Under the pieces are notes generated by a model. The model was not told the origin of the DNA. It made no database searches and worked only from the letters and a program-made list of their open reading frames with translations. Positions 37,110 through 45,333 of a stretch of 64,000 nucleotides of DNA are shown piece after piece. The stretch lies in contig NZ_JAKRRW010000003.1 in the NCBI RefSeq assembly GCF_026191635.1, forward strand, positions 62,001 to 126,000. Direction: 5' to 3'. Each line of letters begins with the position of its first letter. Positions within the stretch are counted from its first letter, which is position 1. Position numbers and translations under genes: made by a program. The stretch comes from Photobacterium obscurum. GTDB lineage: Bacteria; Pseudomonadota; Gammaproteobacteria; Enterobacterales; Vibrionaceae.

Positions 37110-38240
37110 ATGTTCTCATCCATTGATCATGCCATGATGCTGCGTGCCATTGAGCTGGCAAAACGTGGCCGTTTTACTACTGCTCCGAATCCTAATGTTG
37201 GCTGTGTCATCGCTCACGGCGACGATATTGTGGGTGAAGGTTATCATTACCAGGCTGGCCAACCGCATGCTGAAGTGTTTGCATTGCGCGCTGCCGGTAC
37301 TCAGGCACAAGGTGCAACGGCCTATGTGACGCTTGAACCCTGTTCCCACCATGGGCGTACGCCTCCGTGTGCAGAAGCCTTGGTTAAGGCAAACGTTGCG
37401 CGGGTTGTGTGTGCAATGGTTGATCCCAACCCGAAAGTCGCGGGACGTGGGATTGAGATATTGCAAAGTGCGGGGATTGAGGTGCAAACCGGTCTGCTAG
37501 AAGCCGATGCTCAGGCACTGAATCCCGGCTTTATTAAACGAATGAAGACTGGCCTGCCATATGTTCAGCTAAAATTAGCCTCTAGCCTCGACGGCCGGAC
37601 GGCTTTGTCAAATGGCGAGAGCAAGTGGATCACCGGGCCTGCGGCCCGTGCAGATGTTCAGCGTTTCCGTGCAAAGTCAGGTGCTATTCTTTCGACGAGT
37701 GCCACGGTGCTGGCAGATGACCCGTCGCTGAATATCCGTTGGAATGAGCTCGGTGAATCGGTACAGAGCGAGTATCCGCAGCAGTCACTGCGTCAGCCGG
37801 TCCGGGTCGTCATTGATAGCAAGAACCGAGTTACGCCTTCTCATCAGTTAATCAACCTGCCGGGCAACACTATTCTGGCTCGAACTGAGCGTGGGATGGA
37901 AGCGTGGCCGGATAACGTGACGCAATTGCTATTACCCGCGAGTGATGAAAGTGATGAGAAGCAAGTTGATTTGAGTGCTTTGATGGCGTCGCTCTCACAG
38001 CAGGATATTAACCACCTTTGGGTCGAGGCCGGTGCCGGGTTGGCGGGGGCCTTACTGTCAGCCGGACTCGTAGACGAGCTGATTATCTACCAAGCTCCTA
38101 AACTGATGGGGAGCGATAGCCGCGGGTTGATTGATCTACAGGGGCTGACGGCCATGTCACAAGTGCCTGAACTGGATATTACCGATGTCCGTATGGTAGG
38201 GCCGGATATCCGAATTACCGCCCAAATCAAACAAGTTTAA
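37110..38240 (+). CDS. ribD: Riboflavin biosynthesis deaminase/reductase RibD
   Basis: RibD performs the deamination and side-chain reduction steps after GTP ring opening in riboflavin synthesis. The 376-aa bifunctional protein has an N-terminal zinc deaminase domain (H53-A-E55 in PHAEVFAL; C78 in LEPCSHHG and C87 in PPCAEAL) and a C-terminal DHFR-like reductase (VQLKLASSLDGRTAL, VLADDPSLNIRW, LWVEAGAGLAGALL). It is slightly longer than E. coli RibD. Start ATG 37110 is likely, though ATG 37134 or 37137 (MMLRAIELA) would also give a complete deaminase domain. ribE starts 21 bases downstream. Confidence 0.96.
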   Translation: MFSSIDHAMMLRAIELAKRGRFTTAPNPNVGCVIAHGDDIVGEGYHYQAGQPHAEVFALRAAGTQAQGATAYVTLEPCSHHGRTPPCAEALVKANVARVVCAMVDPNPKVAGRGIEILQSAGIEVQTGLLEADAQALNPGFIKRMKTGLPYVQLKLASSLDGRTALSNGESKWITGPAARADVQRFRAKSGAILSTSATVLADDPSLNIRWNELGESVQSEYPQQSLRQPVRVVIDSKNRVTPSHQLINLPGNTILARTERGMEAWPDNVTQLLLPASDESDEKQVDLSALMASLSQQDINHLWVEAGAGLAGALLSAGLVDELIIYQAPKLMGSDSRGLIDLQGLTAMSQVPELDITDVRMVGPDIRITAQIKQV

Positions 38241-38261
38241 CGAGCAAAGGAATTTGAATTC

Positions 38262-38918
38262 ATGTTTACTGGCATTATTGAAGCTGTAGGTACGATTACA
38301 GCACTGACACCGAAAGGTGCAGATATCGCTGTCACAGTAGATTCCGGCAAGCTCGATTTATCCGATGTAAAATTGGGTGACAGCATTGCAACCAATGGCG
38401 TGTGTCTGACGGTGGTTGAGTTAACCGGCACCGGTTACGTCGCCGATTTGTCGCTGGAAACTCTCAAACGCACTGCTTTTGCCGACTATAAGGCAGGGCA
38501 AAAGGCTAACCTGGAAAAAGCCATGCTGCCGACAACCCGTTTCGGTGGCCATATGGTATCAGGCCATGTCGACGATGTGGCCGAGATTATAGAACGTACC
38601 CACACGGGGCGGGCAATTGAGTTTTGGGTCAAAGCGCCCGAGCACTTGGCGAAATATATTTCTGAAAAAGGCTCAGTCTCTGTTGATGGTATCAGCCTGA
38701 CCGTCAATGCCATTCGTGGCAACGAGTTCAAGCTGACGATTGTGCCGCATACCGCGGCAGAAACCACCATGGAGTCGTTTAAAGCGGGTCGCAAAGTTAA
38801 CCTCGAAGTCGATGTGATAGCCCGTTACCTTGAGCGTTTGATGCTAGGTGAAAAGGCCGCAGAGAAGAAATCAGAAGTCACCATGGACTTGCTGGCAAAA
38901 ACCGGGTTCTTAGGATAA
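38262..38918 (+). CDS. ribE: Riboflavin synthase
   Basis: Riboflavin synthase dismutates two molecules of 6,7-dimethyl-8-ribityllumazine into riboflavin and its precursor. The 218-aa protein shows two tandem lumazine-binding barrels: MFTGIIEAVGTI...GDSIATNGVCLTV...SLETLKRT in the first, FGGHMVSGHVD...SVSVDGISLTVN...TTMESFKAG in the second. The MFTGIIE start is invariant in the family. AAAGGAA lies upstream. It lies between ribD and the DHBP synthase gene with gaps of 21 and 23 bases, so one transcript is likely. In E. coli the same enzyme is called RibC or RibE. Confidence 0.96.
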   Translation: MFTGIIEAVGTITALTPKGADIAVTVDSGKLDLSDVKLGDSIATNGVCLTVVELTGTGYVADLSLETLKRTAFADYKAGQKANLEKAMLPTTRFGGHMVSGHVDDVAEIIERTHTGRAIEFWVKAPEHLAKYISEKGSVSVDGISLTVNAIRGNEFKLTIVPHTAAETTMESFKAGRKVNLEVDVIARYLERLMLGEKAAEKKSEVTMDLLAKTGFLG

Positions 38919-38941
38919 AGAGTTAGAATAAGGGTATTGTT

Positions 38942-40045
38942 ATGGCGTTAAGCAGTGCAAAAGAGATCATCGAAGACATCCAGCAGGGCAAAATGGTCAT
39001 CCTGATGGATGATGAAGATCGTGAAAATGAAGGCGATCTGATTATTGCCTCTGAAAAGATCACTCCTGAAGCAATCAATTTTATGGCCACCAACGGCCGA
39101 GGCTTAATTTGCCTGACGTTAACTCAGGCTCGTTGCAAGCAGCTTAACCTACCGTTGATGGTGCAGGATAATACCGAGCAGTTCAGTACCAACTTTACCA
39201 TTTCGATCGAAGCGGCTCAGGGCGTGACGACAGGGATCTCGGCGGCAGACCGCGCCCGTACCGTTCAGGCCGCCGTGGCACAAGATGCAAGCGCCGCTGA
39301 CATTGTGATGCCGGGGCATATCTTCCCGTTGATGGCACAGGAAGGCGGAGTACTTGCACGCGCTGGTCATACCGAAGCTGGATGTGATATTGCACGCCTG
39401 GCAGGTCTTGAGCCGTCAAGCGTTATCGTTGAGATCCTGAATGAAGACGGCACCATGGCACGTCGTCCGGATTTGGAAGTGTTTGCCGAGAAACACGGCC
39501 TGAAGCTGGGTACCATTGCTGATCTTATTGAATACCGTAACAATAACGAAACCACCATCGAGCGTATTGCCGAGTGCCGCCTGCCAACGGAGTTCGGTGA
39601 GTTTGATATGATCACTTACCGCGATACCATTGATAACGAAATCCACTATGCGCTGCGTAACGGCGATGTGACGGCTGAACAGCCGACGGTTGTTCGTGTC
39701 CATCTTCAAGATACCTTTAAGGATATTCTTCATTCCGGTGCTTCCCAGTGGACGCTACCTGCGGCGATGAAGCGTATTGCCGATGAAGGTGGCGTACTGG
39801 TGGTATTGAGCAAGCAGGAAAGCCAAGACGCAGTGATCTCCAAGGTGCAGCATCTTGCGGCAGAAAAAGAGGGCAAGCCTCTGGTGAAACTGAATCCGAA
39901 GGATCAGTCTCGTCAGGTTGGGATTGGTTCTCAGATCCTTTCAGATCTCGGCGTATCCAAAATGCGTCTGCTGTCATCAAGCAGCCAGCGTTATCATTCG
40001 CTGTCGGGCTTTGGCCTTGAAGTCGTAGAGTATATCTGCGAATAA
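38942..40045 (+). CDS. ribBX: DHBP synthase with degenerate GTP cyclohydrolase II-like domain (RibBX type)
   Basis: The 367-aa protein has an N-terminal 3,4-dihydroxy-2-butanone-4-phosphate synthase ([35 protein letters not shown]), which makes the four-carbon unit of riboflavin from ribulose 5-phosphate. Residues about 205-367 align in position with GTP cyclohydrolase II, but the zinc-binding pattern GECLTGD...RCDCG is replaced by HLQDTFKD...SQWTLPAAM with no cysteines. The second domain should therefore lack cyclohydrolase activity. This is the RibBX variant known from several proteobacteria; many annotations call it RibBA. A true RibA must be encoded elsewhere. Confidence 0.9.
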   Translation: MALSSAKEIIEDIQQGKMVILMDDEDRENEGDLIIASEKITPEAINFMATNGRGLICLTLTQARCKQLNLPLMVQDNTEQFSTNFTISIEAAQGVTTGISAADRARTVQAAVAQDASAADIVMPGHIFPLMAQEGGVLARAGHTEAGCDIARLAGLEPSSVIVEILNEDGTMARRPDLEVFAEKHGLKLGTIADLIEYRNNNETTIERIAECRLPTEFGEFDMITYRDTIDNEIHYALRNGDVTAEQPTVVRVHLQDTFKDILHSGASQWTLPAAMKRIADEGGVLVVLSKQESQDAVISKVQHLAAEKEGKPLVKLNPKDQSRQVGIGSQILSDLGVSKMRLLSSSSQRYHSLSGFGLEVVEYICE

Positions 40046-40053
40046 ACCAATTT

Positions 40054-40090
40054 GCCGGCAGGCGAGGTACTCGCCTGTCTGCCATTTTCC
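40054..40090 (+). terminator. Hairpin after ribBX
   Basis: CAGGCGA (40059-40065) and TCGCCTG (40071-40077) form a 7-bp stem with outer GGC/GTC-like extension, followed by TCTGCCATTTTCC. The T run is weak, so termination before ribH may be partial. Confidence 0.5.
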
Positions 40091-40209
40091 CTCTGGCTCC
40101 GGCATTCGTGGAGCTAGAGATATTTTACAAATATACGGGTGGGAAACACGGTCTGCTTACGCTGGTTTGGCAGTTTGCATCCTCAGGTGAAGTCTGGGTG
40201 AGAAGCGAA

Positions 40210-40238
40210 TTGGTATAACTTTTAAAGTGTGGTAGACT
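40210..40238 (+). promoter_or_regulatory. Promoter upstream of ribH
   Basis: TTGGTA (40210-40215), a 17-base spacer and TAGACT (40233-40238), about 45 bases before the ribH start. The -35 coincides with a TTGGTATAA repeat half, so a fragment of the dispersed repeat family may have supplied it. Confidence 0.5.
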
Positions 40239-40283
40239 CCCGCGGTTTCTCAAACCGGAAAAGACATAGTCACAGGAAGGCCC

Positions 40284-40754
40284 ATGAAGGTAATTGAAGG
40301 CGCCATCGCGGCACCAAACGCAAAAGTTGCTATCGTAATCGCACGCTTCAACAGCTTTATCAATGAAAGCTTGCTTTCAGGCGCGTTAGACGCACTGAAA
40401 CGTCAAGGTCAGGTAAGCGATGACAATATCACTGTTGTTCGTTGCCCAGGTGCATACGAGCTTCCGTTGGTTGCTCAGCAGGTTGCTAAGAGCGATCGTT
40501 ATGACGCTATCGTCGCGCTAGGCTCTGTGATCCGTGGTGGTACTCCACACTTCGATTATGTTGCCGGTGAGTGTAATAAAGGTCTGGCACAGATCGCGCT
40601 TGAGTTTAACACTCCTGTTGCGTTCGGTGTTCTGACTGTAGATTCAATCGAACAAGCCATTGAGCGTGCCGGTACCAAGGCTGGTAATAAAGGGGCAGAG
40701 GCTGCACTAAGCGCGCTTGAAATGGTTAATGTCCTGTCCCAAATCGAATCCTAA
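40284..40754 (+). CDS. ribH: 6,7-dimethyl-8-ribityllumazine synthase
   Basis: RibH condenses the products of the RibD and DHBP-synthase branches into lumazine, which riboflavin synthase then uses. The 156-aa protein is the usual length. It shows [19 protein letters not shown], the phosphate-binding loop [16 protein letters not shown] and the catalytic histidine H89 within it, then [23 protein letters not shown] is a strong ribosome site for ATG 40284. The stop codon overlaps an ATG in the nusB frame (TAATG), so translation of nusB may be coupled to it. Confidence 0.97.
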   Translation: MKVIEGAIAAPNAKVAIVIARFNSFINESLLSGALDALKRQGQVSDDNITVVRCPGAYELPLVAQQVAKSDRYDAIVALGSVIRGGTPHFDYVAGECNKGLAQIALEFNTPVAFGVLTVDSIEQAIERAGTKAGNKGAEAALSALEMVNVLSQIES

Positions 40755-40765
40755 TGGGGGTTATT

Positions 40766-41224
40766 GTGAAACCAGCCGCACGTCGAAATGCACGTCAGTT
40801 TGCTATCCAAGCTATTTATTCTTGGCAAATCACGAAAGGTAATGTTGCCGATATCGAGCAGCACTTCCTTTCAGGCGAAAAATTTGAAGAAGAAGATCAT
40901 CAGGCTGACGCGCCTGAGCTAGCAGCACCGCATACAGACGTTGCTTACTTCCGTGATCTGTTCACTGGCGTGGTTCTGAACCACCAGGAACTGGACAGCA
41001 AGATGCGTCCTTACCTGTCGCGTCCGCTACAGGATCTGGATCAGATGGAACTAGCGCTGCTTCGTCTTGCTATGTACGAGATGACTAAGCGTGATGACGT
41101 ACCATACAAAGTGGTTATCAACGAAGCAATCGAGCTGGCGAAAGCCTTCGGTGCTGAGGACAGCCACAAATTTGTGAACGGTGTGCTGGATAAAGCTGCA
41201 CCAACACTTCGCAATAAGAAGTAA
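40766..41224 (+). CDS. nusB: Transcription antitermination factor NusB
   Basis: NusB with NusE (S10) binds boxA RNA and supports antitermination on rRNA operons. The 152-aa all-helical protein shows [20 protein letters not shown] at the N-terminus with its arginine-rich RNA-binding helix, and [41 protein letters not shown] at the C-terminal half. I start at GTG 40766 because this gives the family N-terminus (M)KPAARR and has GGGGG nine bases upstream; the ATG at 40754, overlapping the ribH stop, would add four residues. A strong terminator follows. Confidence 0.95.
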   Translation: MKPAARRNARQFAIQAIYSWQITKGNVADIEQHFLSGEKFEEEDHQADAPELAAPHTDVAYFRDLFTGVVLNHQELDSKMRPYLSRPLQDLDQMELALLRLAMYEMTKRDDVPYKVVINEAIELAKAFGAEDSHKFVNGVLDKAAPTLRNKK

Positions 41225-41238
41225 TCGAATACGATTCC

Positions 41239-41267
41239 AAAGGGCCAGCTTAGCTGGCCTTTTTTCT
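41239..41267 (+). terminator. Terminator between nusB and thiL
   Basis: GGCCAGCT / AGCTGGCC (41243-41250, 41252-41259) with a 1-base centre in AAAG...TTTTTTC. It ends close before thiL (start 41284), so thiL expression depends on read-through or a promoter inside it. Confidence 0.88.
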
Positions 41268-41283
41268 GTCTTAAGAAAATACT

Positions 41284-42258
41284 ATGGCTAGTAACGAATT
41301 TGACCTCATTGCTCGCTACTTTGAGCACCAGAATGTAAATCGCCGTGATGTGGCTCTGTCTATCGGTGATGATTGTGCCCTGCTAGATGTGCCGGCTGGC
41401 AGCCAACTGGCGGTCAGTACTGATTCATTAGTAGCGGGAACCCATTTTTTGGCTGATGCCGATCCAGCATTGGTTGCCCACAAGGCTCTGGCTTCGAATC
41501 TCAGTGATTTGGCGGCTATGGGAGCGACACCTGCCTGGGTTTCGCTGGCGCTAACCTTGCCCTCGCCAGATGAAGAGTGGCTGCGCCAGTTTTGTCAGGG
41601 CTTTTTTGCTTTGGCAGATTACTATAATGTTCAGTTGGTTGGGGGAGACACCACCAAAGGGCCATTGAGTATTACTATTACCGTCCACGGCTTTGTCCCG
41701 CAGGGGAAGGCGCTCACCCGAAGTGGTGCAGGAGCCGGTGATTGGGTATATGTGACTGGTAACCTCGGCGACAGTGCAGCAGGCCTTGCCTTGCTGCTCG
41801 GAGAGAAAACAGTCAGTGATGAGCAGTTGCAGGCAACGTTGCTTGAGCGCCATTATAAAGCCCAGCCAAGGATCCTCGCCGGCCAGGCTTTGCGGGGTAT
41901 CGCTTCTGCAGCATTAGACATTTCTGATGGCCTTATCTCAGATCTCGGGCATATCCTGAAACGTTCTGGGTTGGCTGCTGTTATTGAGGTTGATAAGTTA
42001 CCGTTGTCCCCGGAGCTTTGCCGTTTTGAGGCGGATGAAGATAAGGCACGCAGGCTGGCGTTGATCAGCGGCGAGGAGTATGAATTATGCTTTACGGTTC
42101 CTGAGCAGAATCGAGGGGCGATTGATACGACGCTGGCACACTGTGGCGTAAAAGCTACTTGCATTGGTCAACTGCGTTCGGGTGCGGGCATTCAGCTGGT
42201 CAGAGACGACCAGCCGCTTGACTGGCAGTTACACGGCTACGATCATTTTGCGGAGTAA
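41284..42258 (+). CDS. thiL: Thiamine-monophosphate kinase
   Basis: ThiL phosphorylates thiamine monophosphate to the cofactor thiamine diphosphate. The 324-aa PurM-like ATP-dependent kinase starts with EFDLIARYF and has the [10 protein letters not shown] metal site, [43 protein letters not shown] and [16 protein letters not shown]. Length is typical. The gene lies between nusB and pgpA as in E. coli; pgpA follows after only three bases. The 59-base gap before thiL contains the nusB terminator. Confidence 0.97.
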   Translation: MASNEFDLIARYFEHQNVNRRDVALSIGDDCALLDVPAGSQLAVSTDSLVAGTHFLADADPALVAHKALASNLSDLAAMGATPAWVSLALTLPSPDEEWLRQFCQGFFALADYYNVQLVGGDTTKGPLSITITVHGFVPQGKALTRSGAGAGDWVYVTGNLGDSAAGLALLLGEKTVSDEQLQATLLERHYKAQPRILAGQALRGIASAALDISDGLISDLGHILKRSGLAAVIEVDKLPLSPELCRFEADEDKARRLALISGEEYELCFTVPEQNRGAIDTTLAHCGVKATCIGQLRSGAGIQLVRDDQPLDWQLHGYDHFAE

Positions 42259-42261
42259 TAA

Positions 42262-42747
42262 GTGGGAAATCCAAAAGATAATATTAACCTAAAAAATCCT
42301 TGGCACTTGCTGGCGACGGGCTTCGGTAGCGGTCTGTCACCTATTATTCCCGGAACCATGGGAACTGTTGCTGCGATTCCATTCTATCTGTTGATGGTTC
42401 AGCTTCCGTTTGCCGCATACTTGGCTATTACCCTGGTTGCCGCACTGGTTGGGATCACAATTTGCCAGAAAACGTCCGATGATATGGGCGTGCATGACCA
42501 TGGCAGCATTGTCTGGGACGAGTTTGTAGGTTTCTGGATCACCATGGCCATAGCTCCTGTGGCGAGCTGGGAGTGGGTATTGGCCGGATTTATCCTGTTC
42601 CGCTTTTTTGACATGGTGAAGCCGTGGCCGATTAGCTGGCTCGACAAGCATGTTCACGGCGGACTGGGGATCATGATCGATGATATTCTGGCTGGCTTTA
42701 TGGCGATGATTGCGCTGTGGGGCGTAGGCTACTGGCTGGGTTGGTAA
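42262..42747 (+). CDS. pgpA: Phosphatidylglycerophosphatase A
   Basis: PgpA removes phosphate from phosphatidylglycerol phosphate in the inner membrane to make phosphatidylglycerol. The 161-aa protein shows GFGSGLSPIIPGTMGT at the N-terminus, the acidic site VWDEFVGFWI and KPWPISWLDKHVHGGLGIMIDDILAG. Three to four membrane segments are visible. The start is GTG 42262, three bases after thiL, with GGAG inside the thiL end, indicating translational coupling. A terminator follows at 42773. Confidence 0.96.
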   Translation: MGNPKDNINLKNPWHLLATGFGSGLSPIIPGTMGTVAAIPFYLLMVQLPFAAYLAITLVAALVGITICQKTSDDMGVHDHGSIVWDEFVGFWITMAIAPVASWEWVLAGFILFRFFDMVKPWPISWLDKHVHGGLGIMIDDILAGFMAMIALWGVGYWLGW

Positions 42748-42772
42748 CGTGCAAGTTCTGTCTGCCTGATGA

Positions 42773-42800
42773 AAAGCCGCGCTATTGCGCGGCTTTGTTA
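42773..42800 (+). terminator. Terminator after pgpA
   Basis: AAAGCCGCGC - TATT - GCGCGGCTTT (42773-42782, 42787-42796), followed by GTTAT. Strong stem, modest T run. Confidence 0.85.
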
Positions 42801-42837
42801 TATTTGCAATGAAATTCTACTGCGCCGGCTGCCTGGT

Positions 42838-43106
42838 TAATACCAAATCCACTAATTATCTGATCAATTCAGTGAGAGTTAAAACCCTTTTAGACAAGGC
42901 GATAAATTAAAAATCTAGTGGCTCTAAATTGAAATTTATTAACGTCGTATAAAAGGATTTTAAACTCGCCCAAAGGGAACGCCACTGGAAGCCCATTTCT
43001 GTGTCTAGCGATTTCAAAAGAGAACCACTCTTCTATCAATCACTATCCTTGAACTTGACTTCCAGTGGTGTTCTGAATGGTTAGATAATTAATGGAATTG
43101 GTATTA
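42838..43106. mobile_element. 269-bp MITE-like element with 26-bp terminal inverted repeats
   Basis: The ends 42838-42863 and 43081-43106 are inverted repeats that match at 23 of 26 positions and begin TAATACCAA. The interior contains nested inverted repeats: CCACTGGAAG (42982-42991) with CTTCCAGTGG (43059-43068), and TAAAACCCTTTTA near 42890 with TAAAAGGATTTTA near 42950. No open frame of useful length lies inside, so it would depend on a transposase supplied elsewhere. Related ends occur at 3122-3165, 40208-40220 and 60967-60997. It fills most of the 448-base gap between pgpA and the 697-aa gene; 43107-43195 holds only a short AGTCT/AGACT hairpin and the ribosome site GGTGA. Confidence 0.8.
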
Positions 43107-43195
43107 GTTTGGAAAAATCAACGTGCTAGGTTTGTTCGTCTTGGCTTTGTTCGTCTAGTCTTTATTAGACTGATAGAGCGAATAGATGGTGACGT

Positions 43196-45289
43196 ATGCC
43201 GTGGCGTTGGGTGAAAGGACTACCGTGCTTGTTAATGGCGTTTCAGGTTTATGCGCAGGTTTATCCCTCGACAGGCACAGCCTGGGTGTTGCCGGGCTGG
43301 TGGGATGAACCTTTGGCAACCTCTCACTTTGATTCTGCTGCTGACGTCAAGGAGTGGGAGTTCCATCATGCTGATATCGTGTTTGGCAGTATGTTAGACG
43401 CCGGTATCAATCGCCAGACTGTTGCTGTGGGCTATATCTATACCCAGAAGCTTGATTGCCGTCCCGGGAAACAGACGGCATGGCTCAGTAAGCAGGCACA
43501 CCAGGCTGGAGTTGATATCGAAGATGGATTCTTGCATTTTGCCGAGGACACCCGGCTTGCGGTTGATAAACCGAGTACCGGCCTTGACTACCTCTTGAAA
43601 GGGAAGCCCTATCACCTGCTGCTGGTACGCAATGGCCAGTTTTCGACGGCCCGCCTCCCACTGACTCTACAGCCGGATGATGAGATTATTCTATTTTCCT
43701 CTTACCCTTTTGACGCTCTGCAGTTGCAAGCCAGCGTAACCCCGCAAATAAAGCTCAATATGACTAACGCGCAGGGTAATATCAGTGGTTGGCGAAAGGC
43801 CGAGGTTAACTGGGAGCCTGCACTATCGGGAGTATTCCAGGAGCAATCGGCAGAGGTTGAACCCAAGCTAAAAAGTTTGACTGGACAGCTACTATTGGCC
43901 AAGCCATGGATAAGCGCCTTCCCCCAGTACCAAGGGAGAACGCTGAACAGTGGTGAGAAAGGCCTGGCTGGTGGGTTAAAAACCTGGATGCTCAAACTAC
44001 AGTGGCCGAATGAAACCCGATTAAAGGCACTGAAGATCCGCCCTTGGCTGGAACTGGATAACCAGCAGCTTGAGTTTCCTGGTTGGGAGGCTGCCAATGA
44101 TGTTAACGGCGACGGTTATGTTAGCCCGTCGGAGTTTGCACAACGTAAAAATACTGATGCCAGCGCGCGGTTTCGTCATCAGGCTCGCTTAATACCAGCC
44201 GGTCATATGTGGCCGGGTACTTGTTGGTATCGGATTAATTTTGCCAATGAACCCTTTAACAACTTGCGAGCCAGCTGGTATCGCGAAGATTGGCAACGAC
44301 AGGGTTTAAGCGGTGCATACAATGATGATATGGCCAAATTATTGGGGAGAAACCAGTTTACGGTTATCTCTGGCGGAAAAATTAGCGAGCTACCGCTACA
44401 AGCCGGAACAGAGGAAGCGGCCTCTGAGTATGCGCTTCAGCTTGCTCGTTTTTTACTTCAGGTAAAGCAGACAACCCATACACATTGGCTGGCGGCCAAT
44501 ATTTCAGAGCTGAACCTTTGGCATTACTCGGTCTGGCCACCGCAACTGCGTGAAGTTATCGATCTGTGGCTGAGGGAGCATTACCTGAGTCCGGCGATGG
44601 GGTTGCAGCGTATGCAGCGTTCCTGGGATTCGTTTGCCCTGGCAAAAACCGGTGATAAAAGCCTGATCATGGCTACAGTCAAAGGAGGGCGGAGCGAGCT
44701 TTCCCCATCTTCGGCGCAAGCCTGGCTGCGTGATATTGAAACGGGTTTGGCGCTTTACTACTTTTTTAACCTGCCGGGTTATACCTATTTCCATAGCTGG
44801 AACCAAAGCTATATCTACGACAGTGGCAATACGACCTTACGTAATTGGTATCGGCAAGGCGTGCCTAAAAACTGGGTATATCAGCCGTCCGCAATGCTGG
44901 AAGTTGATATCGGCCGACCGCTTGCTGTACCGAAAGGTTATAAAGTCGTGAAGTGGGAGAACAAAGGAGACAAGGTCAAATCCACTTCATCCGCGATTTC
45001 TGGGATACCGATTCGGCCGGCCAACTGGTTCTGGCTGTATCGTACTGGCTGGTTCGGCGATCTCCCCAGCGAGGGAGTGATGGCAAGGTTGTATAGCGAA
45101 GGTCTGGTGCTTTATCGGGCTGTCAAAGAAAGAAATAACAAGGGGTTCTTGCTGGCCAAACCGTTGAGGGTTTCTTTGCCGGGCGAGTATCAGAGAGTGA
45201 ATTATGATGGCTCATTGGGGGAGCCTATCCGATATATCGAGCTCGGGGGTTACGAAGGGGCGGTGTTAAAAAGGGTTCCTGGAACCTAG
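43196..45289 (+). CDS. Secreted 697-aa protein of unknown function with an EF-hand loop; possibly a carbohydrate-active enzyme
   Basis: The product has a signal peptide (MPWRWVKGLPCLLMAFQVYA, cleavage after residue 20) and no lipobox or later membrane helix, so it is probably periplasmic or secreted. Residues 302-314 (DVNGDGYVSPSEF) are a textbook EF-hand or dockerin-type calcium loop. The middle and C-terminal part is rich in W and Y (NLPGYTYFHSWNQSYIYDS), typical of sugar-handling proteins. The end (ARLYSEGLVLYRAV, VSLPGEYQRVNYDG, IELGGYEGAVLKR) resembles the C-terminal beta-domain of some TIM-barrel glycoside hydrolases. I do not recognise the family and can name no catalytic residue. It sits alone between a MITE and dxs, a likely recent insertion into a conserved neighbourhood. 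Confidence 0.75.
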   Translation: MPWRWVKGLPCLLMAFQVYAQVYPSTGTAWVLPGWWDEPLATSHFDSAADVKEWEFHHADIVFGSMLDAGINRQTVAVGYIYTQKLDCRPGKQTAWLSKQAHQAGVDIEDGFLHFAEDTRLAVDKPSTGLDYLLKGKPYHLLLVRNGQFSTARLPLTLQPDDEIILFSSYPFDALQLQASVTPQIKLNMTNAQGNISGWRKAEVNWEPALSGVFQEQSAEVEPKLKSLTGQLLLAKPWISAFPQYQGRTLNSGEKGLAGGLKTWMLKLQWPNETRLKALKIRPWLELDNQQLEFPGWEAANDVNGDGYVSPSEFAQRKNTDASARFRHQARLIPAGHMWPGTCWYRINFANEPFNNLRASWYREDWQRQGLSGAYNDDMAKLLGRNQFTVISGGKISELPLQAGTEEAASEYALQLARFLLQVKQTTHTHWLAANISELNLWHYSVWPPQLREVIDLWLREHYLSPAMGLQRMQRSWDSFALAKTGDKSLIMATVKGGRSELSPSSAQAWLRDIETGLALYYFFNLPGYTYFHSWNQSYIYDSGNTTLRNWYRQGVPKNWVYQPSAMLEVDIGRPLAVPKGYKVVKWENKGDKVKSTSSAISGIPIRPANWFWLYRTGWFGDLPSEGVMARLYSEGLVLYRAVKERNNKGFLLAKPLRVSLPGEYQRVNYDGSLGEPIRYIELGGYEGAVLKRVPGT

Positions 45290-45327
45290 ATCCTGGCTCC
45301 TAGAGGAAAAATCTAGGAGCTAGGATC
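45289..45327. terminator. CTAG-rich hairpin between the 697-aa gene and dxs
   Basis: GATCCTGGCTCCTAGA (45289-45304) pairs over 16 bases, with one G-T, to TCTAGGAGCTAGGATC (45312-45327), loop GGAAAAA. It overlaps the stop codon of the plus-strand gene and lies seven bases past the dxs stop codon. No long T run follows. It belongs to the CTAG-rich repeats seen at several other gene ends in this window. Confidence 0.65.
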
Positions 45328-45333
45328 TCGTAT

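Noticed and set aside
40046..40283. Possible FMN riboswitch before ribH
   Set aside because: The conserved RFN element blocks are absent here and also upstream of ribD and ribE.
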